Origin: Phoronis australis
Taxonomy: Eukaryota > Phoronida > Phoronidae
Direction of reading: 5' to 3'
Assembly: GCA_002633005.1 (NCBI GenBank)
Contig: NMRA01000116.1
Span: 109,720-154,522 of the forward strand
DNA length: 44,803 nt
Numbering within the stretch: the first letter of the stretch is position 1; the number at the start of each line of letters is the position of its first letter. Made by a program: the position numbers and the translations under genes. Positions 33,526 to 44,803 of the stretch are shown piece by piece. The notes beneath the pieces are model-generated. The model saw only the letters and a list, made by a program, of their open reading frames with translations. It had not been told where the DNA came from and ran no database searches.

Positions 33526-34661
33526 CTATACAAAGCCAAAGAAATAAAATGCTTCAAACGGTATCCATTCGAGATTTACAAAATTTATTTTATTTGAGTG
33601 AAAACTTGCTGAATTATTTTGAGGAAAGACAAAGACAAGCTTCTGTGAACTCGCCCTAGTCAAAGAACTTTATCTTTTGATTTAGACTACTTACAAGATT
33701 ATAAAACTGGCCTAATCTTACTCAATTATGGTCTGGAACATTTCACAATCTAGATATGTATTGGAAAAATGATTGGGTAGACTCCACATAGTTCCACAAA
33801 AGGCCTGAAATGGTGAAAAGTTCCAGAACATTGCAAGACTATAAATTTTATACTCAGGCACGTGTGATAGTTATTGCATCAAAAGTTACAGAGTCAGCTG
33901 TTAGCTAGTCAATAGTGAGATGACTATAGAGCCAGCAAGTCCTAGCATTACTCCGTCAACGAGTCAGATAGTTGCTAAAAGTGAAGTTAAGACTTCATCA
34001 TAATTAGTCAAGGCTTTGCAAAACTGACTTTACAGTAAAAATTCTTCAGTTTTATGACACAATGTGGCGGACAGGTGAAATTTCACTTTGTCAAATTTCT
34101 CAACAAAAATAACTTTTCAGAAAAATTTACTTTGCTTTTACCATAATTTGAATGGCTCAGCTATTACCCAACAACACTTTATTGCACAGTGAACATTGTG
34201 CAACAAAGTTGTAAACCTCTGAAAACTAGACGTAAGGAATTTTCGCAATAACTATTTTTGTCCCAAAAGAAAGAATTTTTACTGTGAATCCGGTGTTTTG
34301 CTTGAGCAGACTTGTGTAAACTTGGTTGAGATTTAAGTACTGACAGTAATAGTGATCAACTCCAGCTAGTCTTCATCTATTATCACACAGACGACCTGCC
34401 ACCTATGGGGGAAAATGTGAAAAAGATGTTGCTTAGTTACCCCATTTTTAAATACATTTAGATAAATGTAATCTGCCATATGAATAAAAGTGTAACATGC
34501 GAAGATATGAGCAAAAAAGGTAGGGAACTTTTTGCAACTGTAAGTGGTGTGTATCAAAAGTTTTGATGGTGGGCAGGTTAACAGCTGCAGCATAAATACA
34601 CAATGAGAAAGTCTCATTAAATGAATGTTCACATAATGAGTTGAAAAATTTGTATACTCAC

Positions 34662-34752
34662 AATCATGGGGCTGATAAAACGAGAGATGTCAATCATAGA
34701 AGACTTGTCGAGTTGCATTACGTAGAACAGGGAGGTGTTATTCTTGCAGTCG
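34662..34752 (-). CDS. Prominin B, exon: SDC motif of loop 2
   Basis: One base plus thirty codons. The split codon with the previous exon gives Ser, so the joined text is KIL-SDCKNNTSLFYVMQL, then DKSSMIDISRFISPMI. The motif S-D-C-K-x-N, then a Tyr and Leu, is the family signature around a disulfide Cys (human V-Y-S-D-C-K-K-N-R-G-T-Y). The acceptor is GTTCTTGTAG and the donor GTGAGTATAC. NNT is a possible glycosylation site. Confidence 0.88.
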
Positions 34753-35530
34753 CTACAAGAACAAACCATAGAAACTTCTAATGTAAATTAGACAGCCTTT
34801 AAAATTATGAACAACTTTATTACAAGTCCAGCCATTAGACAAATATCTACAATACATAGATTATTGCATGGCGAAGTCGTTGTCTCCCGTAACCTAGAGC
34901 CCGAGCAGATTTTGGAGAAATATCACCCGAGGAGCATTAGTCCCGAGAGAGGATAACAACTGAGAACATATAATAACCTATTAATTATCACATAGTGAAC
35001 GATAACCAATGCAATGAATCGAACTGCCCTTCTTGACTGGCCTCAACTTTGGAACTACTTTCTATGCCAGAGGCCTGTCAAGGGGTTGGAAGTCATGACC
35101 TTTTAAGAAACACAGTCATTCTTGATAAAATAAATAAATGTTTTTACTAAAAACCAATTGAAATTTAAGCAAAATTAAAATAAAGTGAATCTATTTAATG
35201 AATGATTAAGCTAATAGGCTAGCTTGCAACACATCTTAATCATGCTAAGTTTCCACCATGAAAATATTGGCTGCAAAGTGGATTACCAATGGTTGCTGAG
35301 GATAACCTCAAAGTCAAAGATTCGCAACATGTTACACACATTGAGATTGATGATTTACAAGTGAGAGAAAATGACATATATTTCACTAAATAAAAGATGT
35401 CCTTTTTATTGAAATAGTACATCTTACTTTTCACAACAGAATAAATGTCAGTACAACACTGCTTCTTGAAGATGCGATTATTGCGTGTCTTCATTTAAAA
35501 ATTCAATTTTCATGTCAGATGACGTCAGCT

Positions 35531-35612
35531 GCTGAATAGCTCAGTAGTTAAAATGACGGCAGTCTTTACATGAAACCTGAGTGAAGCGTGTTCGAATCTG
35601 GCCTCAAGCTCC
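35531..35612 (+). repeat. tRNA-like sequence, probable SINE head
   Basis: TAGCTCAGTAGT at 35537 fits the RNA polymerase III A box and GTGTTCGAATC at 35588-35598 fits the B box; the spacing is tRNA-like. Acceptor and anticodon stems do not pair well, so it is not a functional tRNA. It lies in the prominin B intron upstream (right) of the exon at 34752. A perfect 10-bp palindrome (TGTTAATCAA/TTGATTAACA) follows at about 35621. Confidence 0.55.
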
Positions 35613-35769
35613 CGCCAAAATGTTAATCAACATGCATTGATTAACAAAATGTGTAAATCAATGGTTGCAATGGCCACGTCAAGCTGGTTGTGTGGTATCA
35701 TAGAAATCAAACTCTAGTTTTTGAAAGTAGAGTATCAATAACACGATAATTAATCTTCGATATGAAAGT

Positions 35770-38660
35770 TCAAAAGGAGCAACGAAAAGCGTTGACATTC
35801 GATAGGACTGCACTGAAAGCAATATGCATCTTAGGATGTTTATTTAGTTTCATGTAATATTAATTGGACCGACTTTACCCCTCTGACCTGACAGCTGCAT
35901 TGCCAATGCACCCCCATTGGTGTTGGTAGTGGGGTGGTTACAGGAATGTTGGTGCGTGATCCAGCCAAACGCACAGTGGCTTTTAAATTGCAATATTGAG
36001 ACGTAGCCTACATCTTTCAGTGTTTCCATTAAACAGTACGACAACCACTTAGCATTGGGGGGGGGGGGTACTGCCAGATTTATTATGATCATAAAAAGTC
36101 CCTTAAGCACGACTTTAAACTGAAACAAAAGCAATGTGGAGCGTTGAAATGCCCAAATTTCACAAAAATCTGTCAAGGAACTTCAGAGAAAGAAAGGAAA
36201 ATGAAAAAAATGAAATTGCCACAAGGGAGCACTGTCCGCCTCAGTCGTCGTCTATTGTTAGTTTCAAATAAATACACTTACCAATTTTTATAAAGAACCT
36301 GCACTAGGTTAAGGAGATACAGCTAAGGGTGCAAAAAAAAACTACCACTAAGAGGCGCCACAGTATTTGAAGTCGTCATTGTCAACCGTCCTCATCACAC
36401 TGAGAACATATACGCCAATTTTCAATATTATCCCTAGAATGGTTTGGTTGATAGCGAGGTGGATGCCAAAAAACAGACTCGAAAACAGTAAAAATGGCAA
36501 CTAGGTGGTACAAAATACCATGAACCCATCCGAAAACGGCTGAATAGGGTCACCTCACCAATAGATGTCTATGTTCTAAATTTTATGAAGCTCCGTTGAG
36601 GACCTTTGAATATACAGAGGTAAACGTAAAAACTAAAATTGACACTAGGGGGCAAACTGGTAGTCAGATCTGTGCAAAAGTAGTCACCGACTGTTGTCAA
36701 TATCATATAAATAAACTTGCTAAATTTAGTAAAGATCCTGCAAATGGATTAGGAGATAAAGCCAGTGGCGCAAAAACACAAAACTGACACTAGGAGGTGC
36801 CACAGTAGCCGAGTCGTCGGAAAACCATCGTCAATCATCCTCTTCATACAAAGAACATATAAGCCAATTTTCACAATCATCCTTAGAACGGTTTGGTTGA
36901 TAGAGGGGTGGACGCCAAAAAACAGACTCGAAAACAGTAAAAATGGCCACTAGGAGAGGCAAAATAACTCGAATCCAACCGAAAATGAAAGGATAGTGTC
37001 ATCTCACTAATAGATGCCTATCTGCCAAGTTTTATGAAAATCTGATGAGGAATTTTGAAGATGCAGAGGTAAATGTAAAAAACTAAAACTGCCACCAGGG
37101 GGCGCAACAATAGTCCGCTCCATGGGAAAGTCGTCATTGTTCGTTGTCAACATCATATAAATATACTTGCTAAATTTAGTAAAGATCCTGCATACGATTT
37201 GGGAGATACAGTCACGGGCGCAAAAAAACAAAGCTGCCACTAGGAGGCAGCACAGTAGTCGAAGTTGTCAGAAAAACATTATCAGCCACCCTCTTCACAG
37301 TAAAAACATACATGACAACTTTCAAAATCATACCCAGAGTGGTTTGGTTGATAGAAGGGCGGACACCAAAAAATGGACTCAAAAACTGTAAAATGGCCTC
37401 TAGGTGGTGCAAAGTACCTCGAATCCGTCCAAAAACGGGAAGATGGCATCAACTCACTAGTAGATGCCTAACTGCCAAGTTCTATGAAAATTCGTTGAGG
37501 ACCTCCAAAGATACAGAAGTAAGCACAAAAAACTTAAATTGCCACTAGGGAGCATACCGGTAGTCGGAGAGGTCCAAAATTCGTCGTCATCTTGATAGGA
37601 ACACATCTGCCAAATCTCATCAGGATCCTGTGATTGGTTTAGGAGATACAGCTGCGGATGCCAGACGCCCAGACAGAGACGACGGCAATATGCGACCACA
37701 CATAAATATATTGGCGCATAAAAATGGCCACTAGGGTGCGCAAACTACATCAAATCCATCTGTAAATGGGATGATAGCGTCATCTGACTAATACATGCCT
37801 ACAGGCCAAATTAAGATACAGAGGTAAACCTAATAAATTGAAATTGCCATTAGGAGGCAAACCGGTAGCTAGATGAATCTGAAAGTCATCGTCATCCATT
37901 GTCAACATCACATAAATAAATTTGCTAAATTTAATAAAGATCCTGCAAATGGTTTAGGAGATACAGCAATGGGCGCAAAAAAAACAAAACTGTCAGAGCA
38001 GACGAAATTGTCGGAAAATCATCGTCAGACGTCCTCTTAATAGTAAGAACATACATGCCAATTTTCACTATCATCCTTAGAGCGGTTTGGTTGATAGAGG
38101 GGTGGATGCTACAAAACAGACTCGAAACAGCAAAAATGGCAACTAGGCGGCGCAAACTTTGTCGAATCCATCCAAAAACGGAAGTATAGTCAGTGTCATT
38201 TCACTAATAATGCCTATATGCCAAATTTTATGAAACTACATTGAGTACCTTTGAAGATGTAGAGGTAAGCGTAAAAAACCAAAATTGCCACAAGGGGATC
38301 TGTCCGAAAGTTCGCTCATGCCATCCCATCCGTGAAAGGAACACATGTGCCAAATTTCATGAACGTATGTCAAAGGGTTTTGGAGATAGAGCAGCGGACA
38401 CCGGACGGACAGACAGAGATGACGGCATAATGCGCCCACACACAAATATGTGGGCGCATAAAAATGGCCAATAGGTGGAACAGATTATGCAGAATCCATC
38501 TGAAAATGTGAATTGGCTATAATATGAAATCTATTCATCAAAATTTCATGAAAATTCGCCAAGAACTTGTGAGAAACAGAGTGATGTAAAAAGCTAAAAT
38601 TGACACAAAGTGGCTAAAAAGCCGTTGAATCCGTCCAAAAATTTGCTCACGTCATCCCAT
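35770..38660 (+). repeat. Box-bearing higher-order repeat, block 3
   Basis: The longest block, with several head-to-tail units. Diverged heads lie at about 35775 and 36128, and tail hairpins at about 37690 and at 38430-38459. Boxes at 36642, 37092 and 37542 are exactly 450 bp apart. The box at 37092-37103 is CCACCAGGGGGC followed by GC, the strongest CTCF-type match in the window. A run of twelve G at about 36058 interrupts the start. The block is more diverged at its right end. Confidence 0.85.
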
Positions 38661-38789
38661 TTTGATTTGACTGCGTCAGTTATAACTAAGCTAGCCTTTC
38701 AGATAATTCCCAAGAAGATTAATTATGCCATTTGACAGCAGAACTGTGATACGAAACCACCCAACTAATCATGATCATCCTTCTCGAAA

Positions 38790-39170
38790 TAAAACAATTG
38801 CAACGCGGAAATATTTAAATGCACCTGTGAATGCACCGCAAACAGTGTGCTTCTGGGGGTGTTTATTTATAATATGAAAATGGCCATTAGATGGATCACA
38901 ATACATTGAAATCATCCAAAAATGGGAAGGTGCAGTCATCTCTAAAAAATTATTTGCCACATTTTATAAAAATACACCGAAGAACTCCAAAGATACAGGC
39001 AAACGTAAAAAAACAAACTGCCATTAAGAACCACAGAAATAGTCAAATCCATCCATCTGCTGTCAAGTTAATAGAAATACAACTGAAAATTTTCAAAAAT
39101 ATCTTGCAAGGGGTTTAGGAGATACAGGCTTTGTTGCAAAAAGTGTTACTAGGGTGCACCACAGTAGTTG
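38790..39170 (+). repeat. Box-bearing repeat, block 4 (left part)
   Basis: The head is at about 38798 (caacgcggaaatatttaaat, then gcacctgtgaatgcacc), followed by strongly diverged monomers. It breaks off at 39170 at the border of the 1.4-kb element and resumes at 40569. Confidence 0.75.
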
Positions 39171-39171
39171 G

Positions 39172-40568
39172 ACCTGGGCCCGGTCTCCAATCTCCGTACT
39201 CAGACTCATACTCATACTCGAGATTTCATACTCAAAAATCGTGCTCACTGGAGTCGTACTCAAAAAAGCGTATCTAATGTCGTATTTCGAGTAGACTCCA
39301 AACGTACTCAAATCTGACACTCATACTCGAGTTGCTATGGAACTCTTTATGATGTGAAATGCAAAATCACGCAAAGCCGCGCTGATTCATCGCTCCCTAT
39401 TGGAATAGACCACCCCAAGAACTAGGCCTACATTATCGTCTGCTGTCGCTACAACTACAAGAGTATGTCTATAACGTGGAATTCTGAGTGTTCTGTAACT
39501 GTTGTTCATTTTTTAGTTTCAATAAATATTCTTATACCATTTCTTTGATACACTTGGCAATTATTAAGCTTTACTTCTTGAGTTCCTCACCCAGTCCCGA
39601 AAATGTCTTAAGAAATATGTAACAGCTAATCACATCACATCTCTGTTGCTAATTTAGTCTTGACATAAAACCCATTGCTGCGCAGGCCTACGCTGATGTC
39701 AAACTTTAATACTGCATCTTTGTATTTTACCGGGATGTATCAAGTGAGTTGACATTTGGCACGTGAGTTAAAAAACAATACTTGTGCAGGCATTCAGAGT
39801 TCACCAGTGGCAGTGAACGGGACGAGACGACTACTTAGAAATCGGCAAAATCTGGAATTCCATTTGGGGGTTGAGGAATTATAGATGACTAAGTTATGAT
39901 GAGAAATGTACCTGACAGGGAAGCGAACTTTTTTAACTTCCCTCCCCTCCTCGTCTTTTGGAAACCCTACAAACCGTAGGCACACATACCGAAATAAGGG
40001 CAGCACAAACTTTTCACACGACTTTTCCCAGAACTGCTTTCGACGCTTGTTATGACTCGCCGACAAGGGATTACAATGCGCCTGTTGCCAGGAATTGTAG
40101 AGGTTGAATGGCGGCCATAACATACAGTGATACGTCGGGTTAATAAGGTGAAGAATAAGAAGATTTAAGATCATGAAAACCATTATCTCTGAACTGAAAT
40201 TGAAGTGCTGAAATACGGTAAGAGGACTTATTTTTTTTAGATTTGCTGTGTTTCTTGGTTCCCTTTCGATATTTTGTTCTCTGGCTCGTATTTATTTTCG
40301 AATACGATTTCAAGCACACTGCTATACCAAACTTGAAATTTGAGCATAGACTCCGAATTTTTACTCAAAATCGTACTCGAAATATAGATGAGATACACCT
40401 CAGTTCGAGTACACTCGAAAACTGAGTACGTGCTCGAAATTTCGAGTACAGAGTTTTCGAGTATGACATTGAATACACCAAAGCTGAGTCTGTACTCGAG
40501 TTGAGTATGAAGTGTGAGTTTGAGTATGATTGGAGTCTGAGTACGGAGATTGGAGACCGGGCCCAGGT
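39172..40568. mobile_element. 1.4-kb TIR element with subterminal TACTCGAG repeats
   Basis: The ends are perfect inverted copies over about 36 bp (ACCTGGGCCCGGTCTCCAAT, then CTCCGTACTCAGACTC). Inside both ends, for about 150-200 bp, short motifs of the type (T)ACTCGAGT, GAGTATGA and CGTACTC recur many times. Flanks read TTGGA on the left and TTGAA on the right, an imperfect candidate duplication. The interior, about 1 kb, has a 129-codon minus-strand frame (39794-40183) without any transposase motif. Clearly a DNA transposon nested in the host repeat; superfamily not decided. Confidence 0.82.
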
Positions 40569-42482
40569 TGAAAATCCAATGTCAGTCATGCTCTTGTCAG
40601 TAGGAAAACATCTGCCAATTTTATGATGATACTCTGTGCAGTTTTGCAGATACAGAAGCAGAAGACAAAAACAGACTAAAAATAATTCAAATGGCCACTA
40701 GGTGACGCAAAATACAATGAAACTATCATGAAAAGGAAGGATGTTGCCGTCATCATGACAAAAATTCGTTCGCCCAAATTCATGAAACAGCATGACAGAA
40801 CACTGAAATTAAAAGAGACGAATTTGTAAAAAATAAAATTGCCACTAGGAAGCACAGAATGTAGTTGGATTGGCTGTCATCAGTTGCCATCTCCACAGGA
40901 ACACATCTGATAAATTTCAAGATCTTGCAAAGGGTACAGAGGTTCAGCCATGGACGCAAAAAATAAAATTGCCACTAGGGGGACCGGAATAGTTGAACAA
41001 CATCGATCTCAGTCTTCTCATCAGGAGCATAAATGATCCTTCAAGTGGTTTGGTGGATGGAGAGAGTGATGTCGAAAACATACACAATAAAAATGGCAAC
41101 AGAGTGGCGCACAATAGATCAAACCCGACAATGAGAATGAAAACCTATATAATTTATTGAATTTCATAAAAATCTTCCAAAGAGTTTAAAAGATAAAGAG
41201 GACAAGAGGGGATACAGTGGTAGTCAGTTCCATCCAAATGTCAGTGATGTTCGTTGTCAACTTCATGTATTAATACACTTGCCAAATTTAATAAATATTC
41301 TGCAGACAATTTGGGAGATACAACCATAGATGCAAGACTACCACTAGGCGGTGCCACAGAAGACTGAGTGGTCTGAAAATCATCATCAGCCATCCTCTTC
41401 ACAGCAGAAACATTATCACTAATTTTCATCCTTAAAATGGTTTGGTTGATAGTTGGGCGGGTGGCAAAAACAAACGAGAAAACAATAAAAATACACTAGA
41501 TGCCGCAAAATACATCAAATTTATCCCAAAATGGGAACATGTCATCATTTCTTTTATAGAAAGCTGTAAGTTACCAAATTTCATAAAAATCTGTCAAGAA
41601 ACTTCAGAGAAACAAAGGAAAAAGGAAAAAAATGAAATTGCCACTAGGGGGTGCAGCGTTTGTCGGATCTGTCTGAAAGTAGTCATCATCTGTTGTCAAC
41701 CTCACATCAATACAATTCCTAACCCTAATAATGACCTTGCAGTGGGCTTAGGAGACACAGCTATGGGTACAACAAAAAAACAAAACAAGTCATCAGAAAA
41801 TCATCGTCAAACATCCTCTTCAGAGGCAAACGTAAAAAAGTAAAATTGCCACTAGGGAGCACACAGGTAGTTGAATCCACTGGAAAGTCGTCGCCATTTA
41901 ATGTCAACTTCATGTAAATACAATTTAGTTACTAAACTAATAAAGATCCTGCAGTGGGTTTATTAGATACAGAATATAGCCGCAAAAACAAAACTGCCAC
42001 TAGGTGCCACAGTAATCGAAGTCATTTGAAATCGTCAACTGTCCTCTTCACACTAAGAACATAAAAGTCATGCCAATTTTCACAATCATCCTTAGAGAGG
42101 TTTGGCTGATAGAGGGGTGGAACTCAAAAACATACTCGAAAACAGTAAAGATGGCCACTGGATGGTGCAAAATACCTCGAATCCATCCAAAAACGGAAGG
42201 AAAGTGTCGTCTCACAAATAAATGCCAAATATGTGCCAAATTTCATAAAAATCCATTGAGGACCTTTGAAGATACATACTAGGTAAATGTAGAGGGCACA
42301 CTGGTAGTCAGATATGTCTGAAATTCATTGTAATCCATCGACAGCTTCATAAAACTCATCTCCCAAATCTCATCAAGATTCTGTAAGAACCTGCAAGGGG
42401 TTTAGGAGATACAGTTGCAGATCCCAGACGCCCAGACAGAGACGACGGCAATATGCAACTACATAATTATGTGGGCCCATAA
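40569..42482 (+). repeat. Box-bearing repeat, block 4 (right part)
   Basis: Resumes after the nested element with degenerate monomers. Boxes near 40694, 40845, 40972, 41340, 41639, 41850, 41997 and 42155 are mostly one or two bases off consensus. It ends with the tail and hairpin at about 42452-42482. It stops about 70 bp before the prominin B exon at 42552. Confidence 0.8.
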
Positions 42483-42551
42483 AAATACTTGATGTGTGTG
42501 TATACCAATCAGGTGACAGAAAAGCACAGCTCCGTCAGGAGCCTGGCTTAC

Positions 42552-42655
42552 CTGAGAATTTTTTCCATCTTAAGTTCGACAGGACTCGTGGCGTTGATCA
42601 TCTTTGTGTATGTGGCAGACATGTTACCTAGAAACGTACCCTTTTCACCACCCAA
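42552..42655 (-). CDS. Prominin B, first exon in window: loop 2
   Basis: Thirty-four codons plus two bases (LGGEKGTFLGNMSATYTKMI, then NATSPVELKMEKIL), with acceptor AATTTATCTTCCAG and donor GTAAGC. It aligns with the human stretch 'L-F-N-K-S-K-M-K-L-T-F-E-Q-V-Y' directly before S-D-C-K. NMS and NAT are possible glycosylation sites. All exons for the N-terminal half (signal peptide, segments 1-4, loop 1) lie beyond the right edge or were not found in 42.7-44.8 kb. Confidence 0.85.
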
Positions 42656-42719
42656 CTGGAAGATAAATTAACTGCTTAAGTCATCAAGCAAGTAAAAAGC
42701 TTTAATTAATAATTGCAAG

Positions 42720-43780
42720 ACAATTTTCTGTCAACAAAATGACACTGCCAGGGATCAAATGCAGTTTTTCAAATTATCATAATACAAGTTTGCCAGTATC
42801 TGCAGTTGAAGAATATGATGACAATATTGAAAACAAAATATTTGAAGCAGCATTTCGCCCAATTAAGCTGGCAAAAAAACCCGAAAATTGAATTAGGCCT
42901 TATACTCTAAACTAAAAAGTGTCTCATAATATTCCAGTACCAACGAGAACACTGAAACCATCAGCGACTCAAGAGAACACTTCAGACCTTATTGGGGTTG
43001 GCCAATCCTAAAATTACAGGTTCCAAGGTGGCGCATACATGCATTGACTGTGACTTGATCTACCGGCTCATTTGGCAGTAATTCAAGACCAGTTAAGTGT
43101 TATCAAAAAAAGCTTTTAAGCCTCAAAGTGCTTTGGATAAAAATTCAGTACGCACAGCTAAAACTGAGGGAAAAAGCAGCTTACTCTTAAAACGCTTATA
43201 AATGGTGTAAGAATGATACCACAAATTTCCCGACTACCAGACTTAAGTACAATAATCCATCAATTATTTGTAGGACCTGGTATTGATTGTAATTGTATTA
43301 TGGTGAAGATTTCGCAGATCTATCTTTACCTTAAATAATGTGTTCAGGTGAACACTTCAGAAAACAGAAGTGCAAAAATTCAAGCTCAAACCAAGAACTA
43401 CAATGTGGTTATAACCAAGAACTACAAAGTGATTATAACCAAATAAATCAGGTGAAACCAAGGACTGTTTCATGAAAGTGACTTAAGACTTGAGACAGGA
43501 ATTTGGTTTACTCACTTCACAATTGCTGAAAAATGGTTTACAGTAGCCAAGTAATTGTGAACACACCACAGTCTAAATATAATTAATAGAAATTATAACA
43601 AGTAACTGTATTTATTATCAGACACTTTGGACTTTAGCACAAGCGAGATTTAATGACTTTCCCAAAATAACTCTTTGGAGCACAAGACAAAATTTCTGAC
43701 TTCAGACTTGTTAAGTATTATGTCACCTTTTATTGAACAGACCCCAGGGTCATATTCTGTAACACCTGACAGCGTCAAAG
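42720..43780. other. Prominin B intron, no confident exon
   Basis: About 1 kb free of the box repeat. A candidate 25-bp exon at 43331-43355 (minus, VHLNTLFK; acceptor TTTTCTGAAG, donor GTAAAG) would join in phase 0 but has an atypical acceptor. Confidence 0.4.
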
Positions 43781-43787
43781 CAAGTGA

Positions 43788-44310
43788 TACAAGAGCAACG
43801 CGGAGCATTGAAATGCACCCACAAATGCACTGCAAATGGTTTGCTTTTTTGCATTATAAAAGGGGCCACTAGAAGGCGTAAAGTATGTCCAATCCATCCG
43901 AAACGAGAACATATCATCGTTTCTTAACTGAAAGCTATTTACCAAATTTCAAGGAGCTTCAGAGAAACCGAGGAAAACAAAATAATAAAATTTCCACAAT
44001 GGGGCAGAGCGTTTGTCGGATTCATCATTTGTTGTCAACATACTTGCTAAATTTATTAAAGATCCTACAGTGGGTTTATGAGATACAGCTATGGACAAAA
44101 AAAAAACAAAACTGCTACTAGGAGGCGCCACAGTAGTTGAAAAGTTATCGTCAACTGTCCTATTCACACTAAGAATATGTATGCCAATTTTCACAATCAT
44201 CCTTACAGTGGTTTGGTTGAGAGAGGGACAGATGCAAAAAACAGACTAGGAAATAGTAAAAATGGCCGTTATATGGCACAAAGTATGTCGAATCCATACG
44301 GAGACAAGTC
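43788..44310 (+). repeat. Box-bearing higher-order repeat, block 5
   Basis: The head at about 43793 (caagagcaacgcggagcatt) is followed by monomers with boxes near 43866, 44113 and 44264, all imperfect. No tail is seen; the block gives way near 44310 to a different dispersed repeat. Confidence 0.75.
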
Positions 44311-44319
44311 ATTGTTTCC

Positions 44320-44803
44320 TTAAAGGAGCATGCCACCCAAAAATCAACCTTATTTGTATCAATTTAGATCGAGTAGTTCTACTTCATAATGACACGTACG
44401 GTTACGTTACCCGACACCTGACGGCAGACGGAGGTGTTGAAATTATCCAATGACGTCATCGGTTTCACCCGCATTCTGTTCAGCAGTTCACAACACGGGT
44501 TACTGGTGTCAGCTTATCGCTTGAAATCATCGTTTAACACGAATAAATCACCAAACTTCGATGCAAAACCCTTGAAAATACACCGAGTTCTTATAAAAAC
44601 GTGTTGTTTTATTTCGCTCTTACAGATTTATTGGTATTTGGACACACCATAGCCTACAAAGTTCAGCAGGCCAATAAGTTCCATAGCAGGAGTTTGGGGT
44701 CTGTTCCGAGATAATTTCGAAGTATTTTCCGTGACATACAGACAGGAGAACCTAGATCTGTGTTGTTTAGACTTGTGATTTTTCGAGTTCTAAACACAAA
44801 ACA
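44320..44803 (+). repeat. Dispersed repeat, copy 2, running off the right edge
   Basis: From 44648 it matches 2611-2757 in the same orientation. The preceding 44320-44640 (aaaggagcatgccacccaaa...) has no partner in the window but may be the same element, 5'-truncated in the first copy. No reverse transcriptase or transposase motif is seen. Confidence 0.6.

Noticed and set aside
35531-35612. Functional tRNA gene
   Set aside because: The internal promoter boxes are present but the acceptor and anticodon stems do not pair.
39794-40183. 129-codon minus-strand frame inside the 1.4-kb element as a transposase
   Set aside because: No DDE/DDD or zinc-finger motif is visible and length is far too short; treated as non-coding interior.
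22063-44310. The many regularly spaced near-identical boxes as a CRISPR array
   Set aside because: The repeats include the long 'spacers', which are themselves conserved monomers, and the DNA is clearly animal. It is a higher-order satellite-like repeat.

Overview
Eukaryotic (metazoan) genomic DNA: AT-rich, intron-containing genes with GT-AG splice sites, and a very high load of decayed transposons, foldback elements and satellite-like repeats. No bacterial-type genes were seen. The recognisable genes belong to the prominin (CD133) family. Together with the repeat style this suggests a marine invertebrate, possibly a deuterostome, but the species cannot be fixed from the sequence. Two ambiguous bases (n) lie at 9541 and 29832.

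The backbone is two prominin gene pieces, both on the minus strand. Gene B (about 42.66 kb down to 17.1 kb) enters from the right and supplies ten exons. They encode the second extracellular loop, the fifth membrane segment and a long Pro/Ser/Thr-rich cytoplasmic tail. Gene A (11.2 kb down to 6.08 kb) supplies five exons: signal peptide, first membrane segment, the Cys-rich cytoplasmic loop, the second membrane segment and the start of the first extracellular loop. It then runs towards or past the left edge. Exon phases agree at every junction in both genes. The layout is that of a head-to-tail tandem pair about 6 kb apart; a scaffold mis-join of one gene cannot be excluded without reads.

Left arm (1-6 kb): a broken Ty3/Gypsy-type integrase, several miniature inverted-repeat elements, a 0.4-kb foldback element, a frameshifted THAP-type zinc finger fragment and a decayed tandem repeat. 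Middle (9.9-16.8 kb): LINE reverse-transcriptase fragments on both strands, a dinucleotide tract, a 270-bp tandem duplication, a long inverted repeat, two small elements and a 36-bp minisatellite downstream of gene B.

Right half (22-44.3 kb): the introns of gene B are packed with one repeat family. It is built of three diverged monomers of about 150 bp that form a 450-bp higher-order unit. Each monomer carries a box close to CCACTAGGGGGC, which fits the vertebrate CTCF core consensus; at least nine boxes fit it exactly, all in the same orientation. The blocks have head and tail sequences with hairpins and are interrupted by two terminal-inverted-repeat transposons of about 1.0 and 1.4 kb. This repeat family is the most unusual content of the window.
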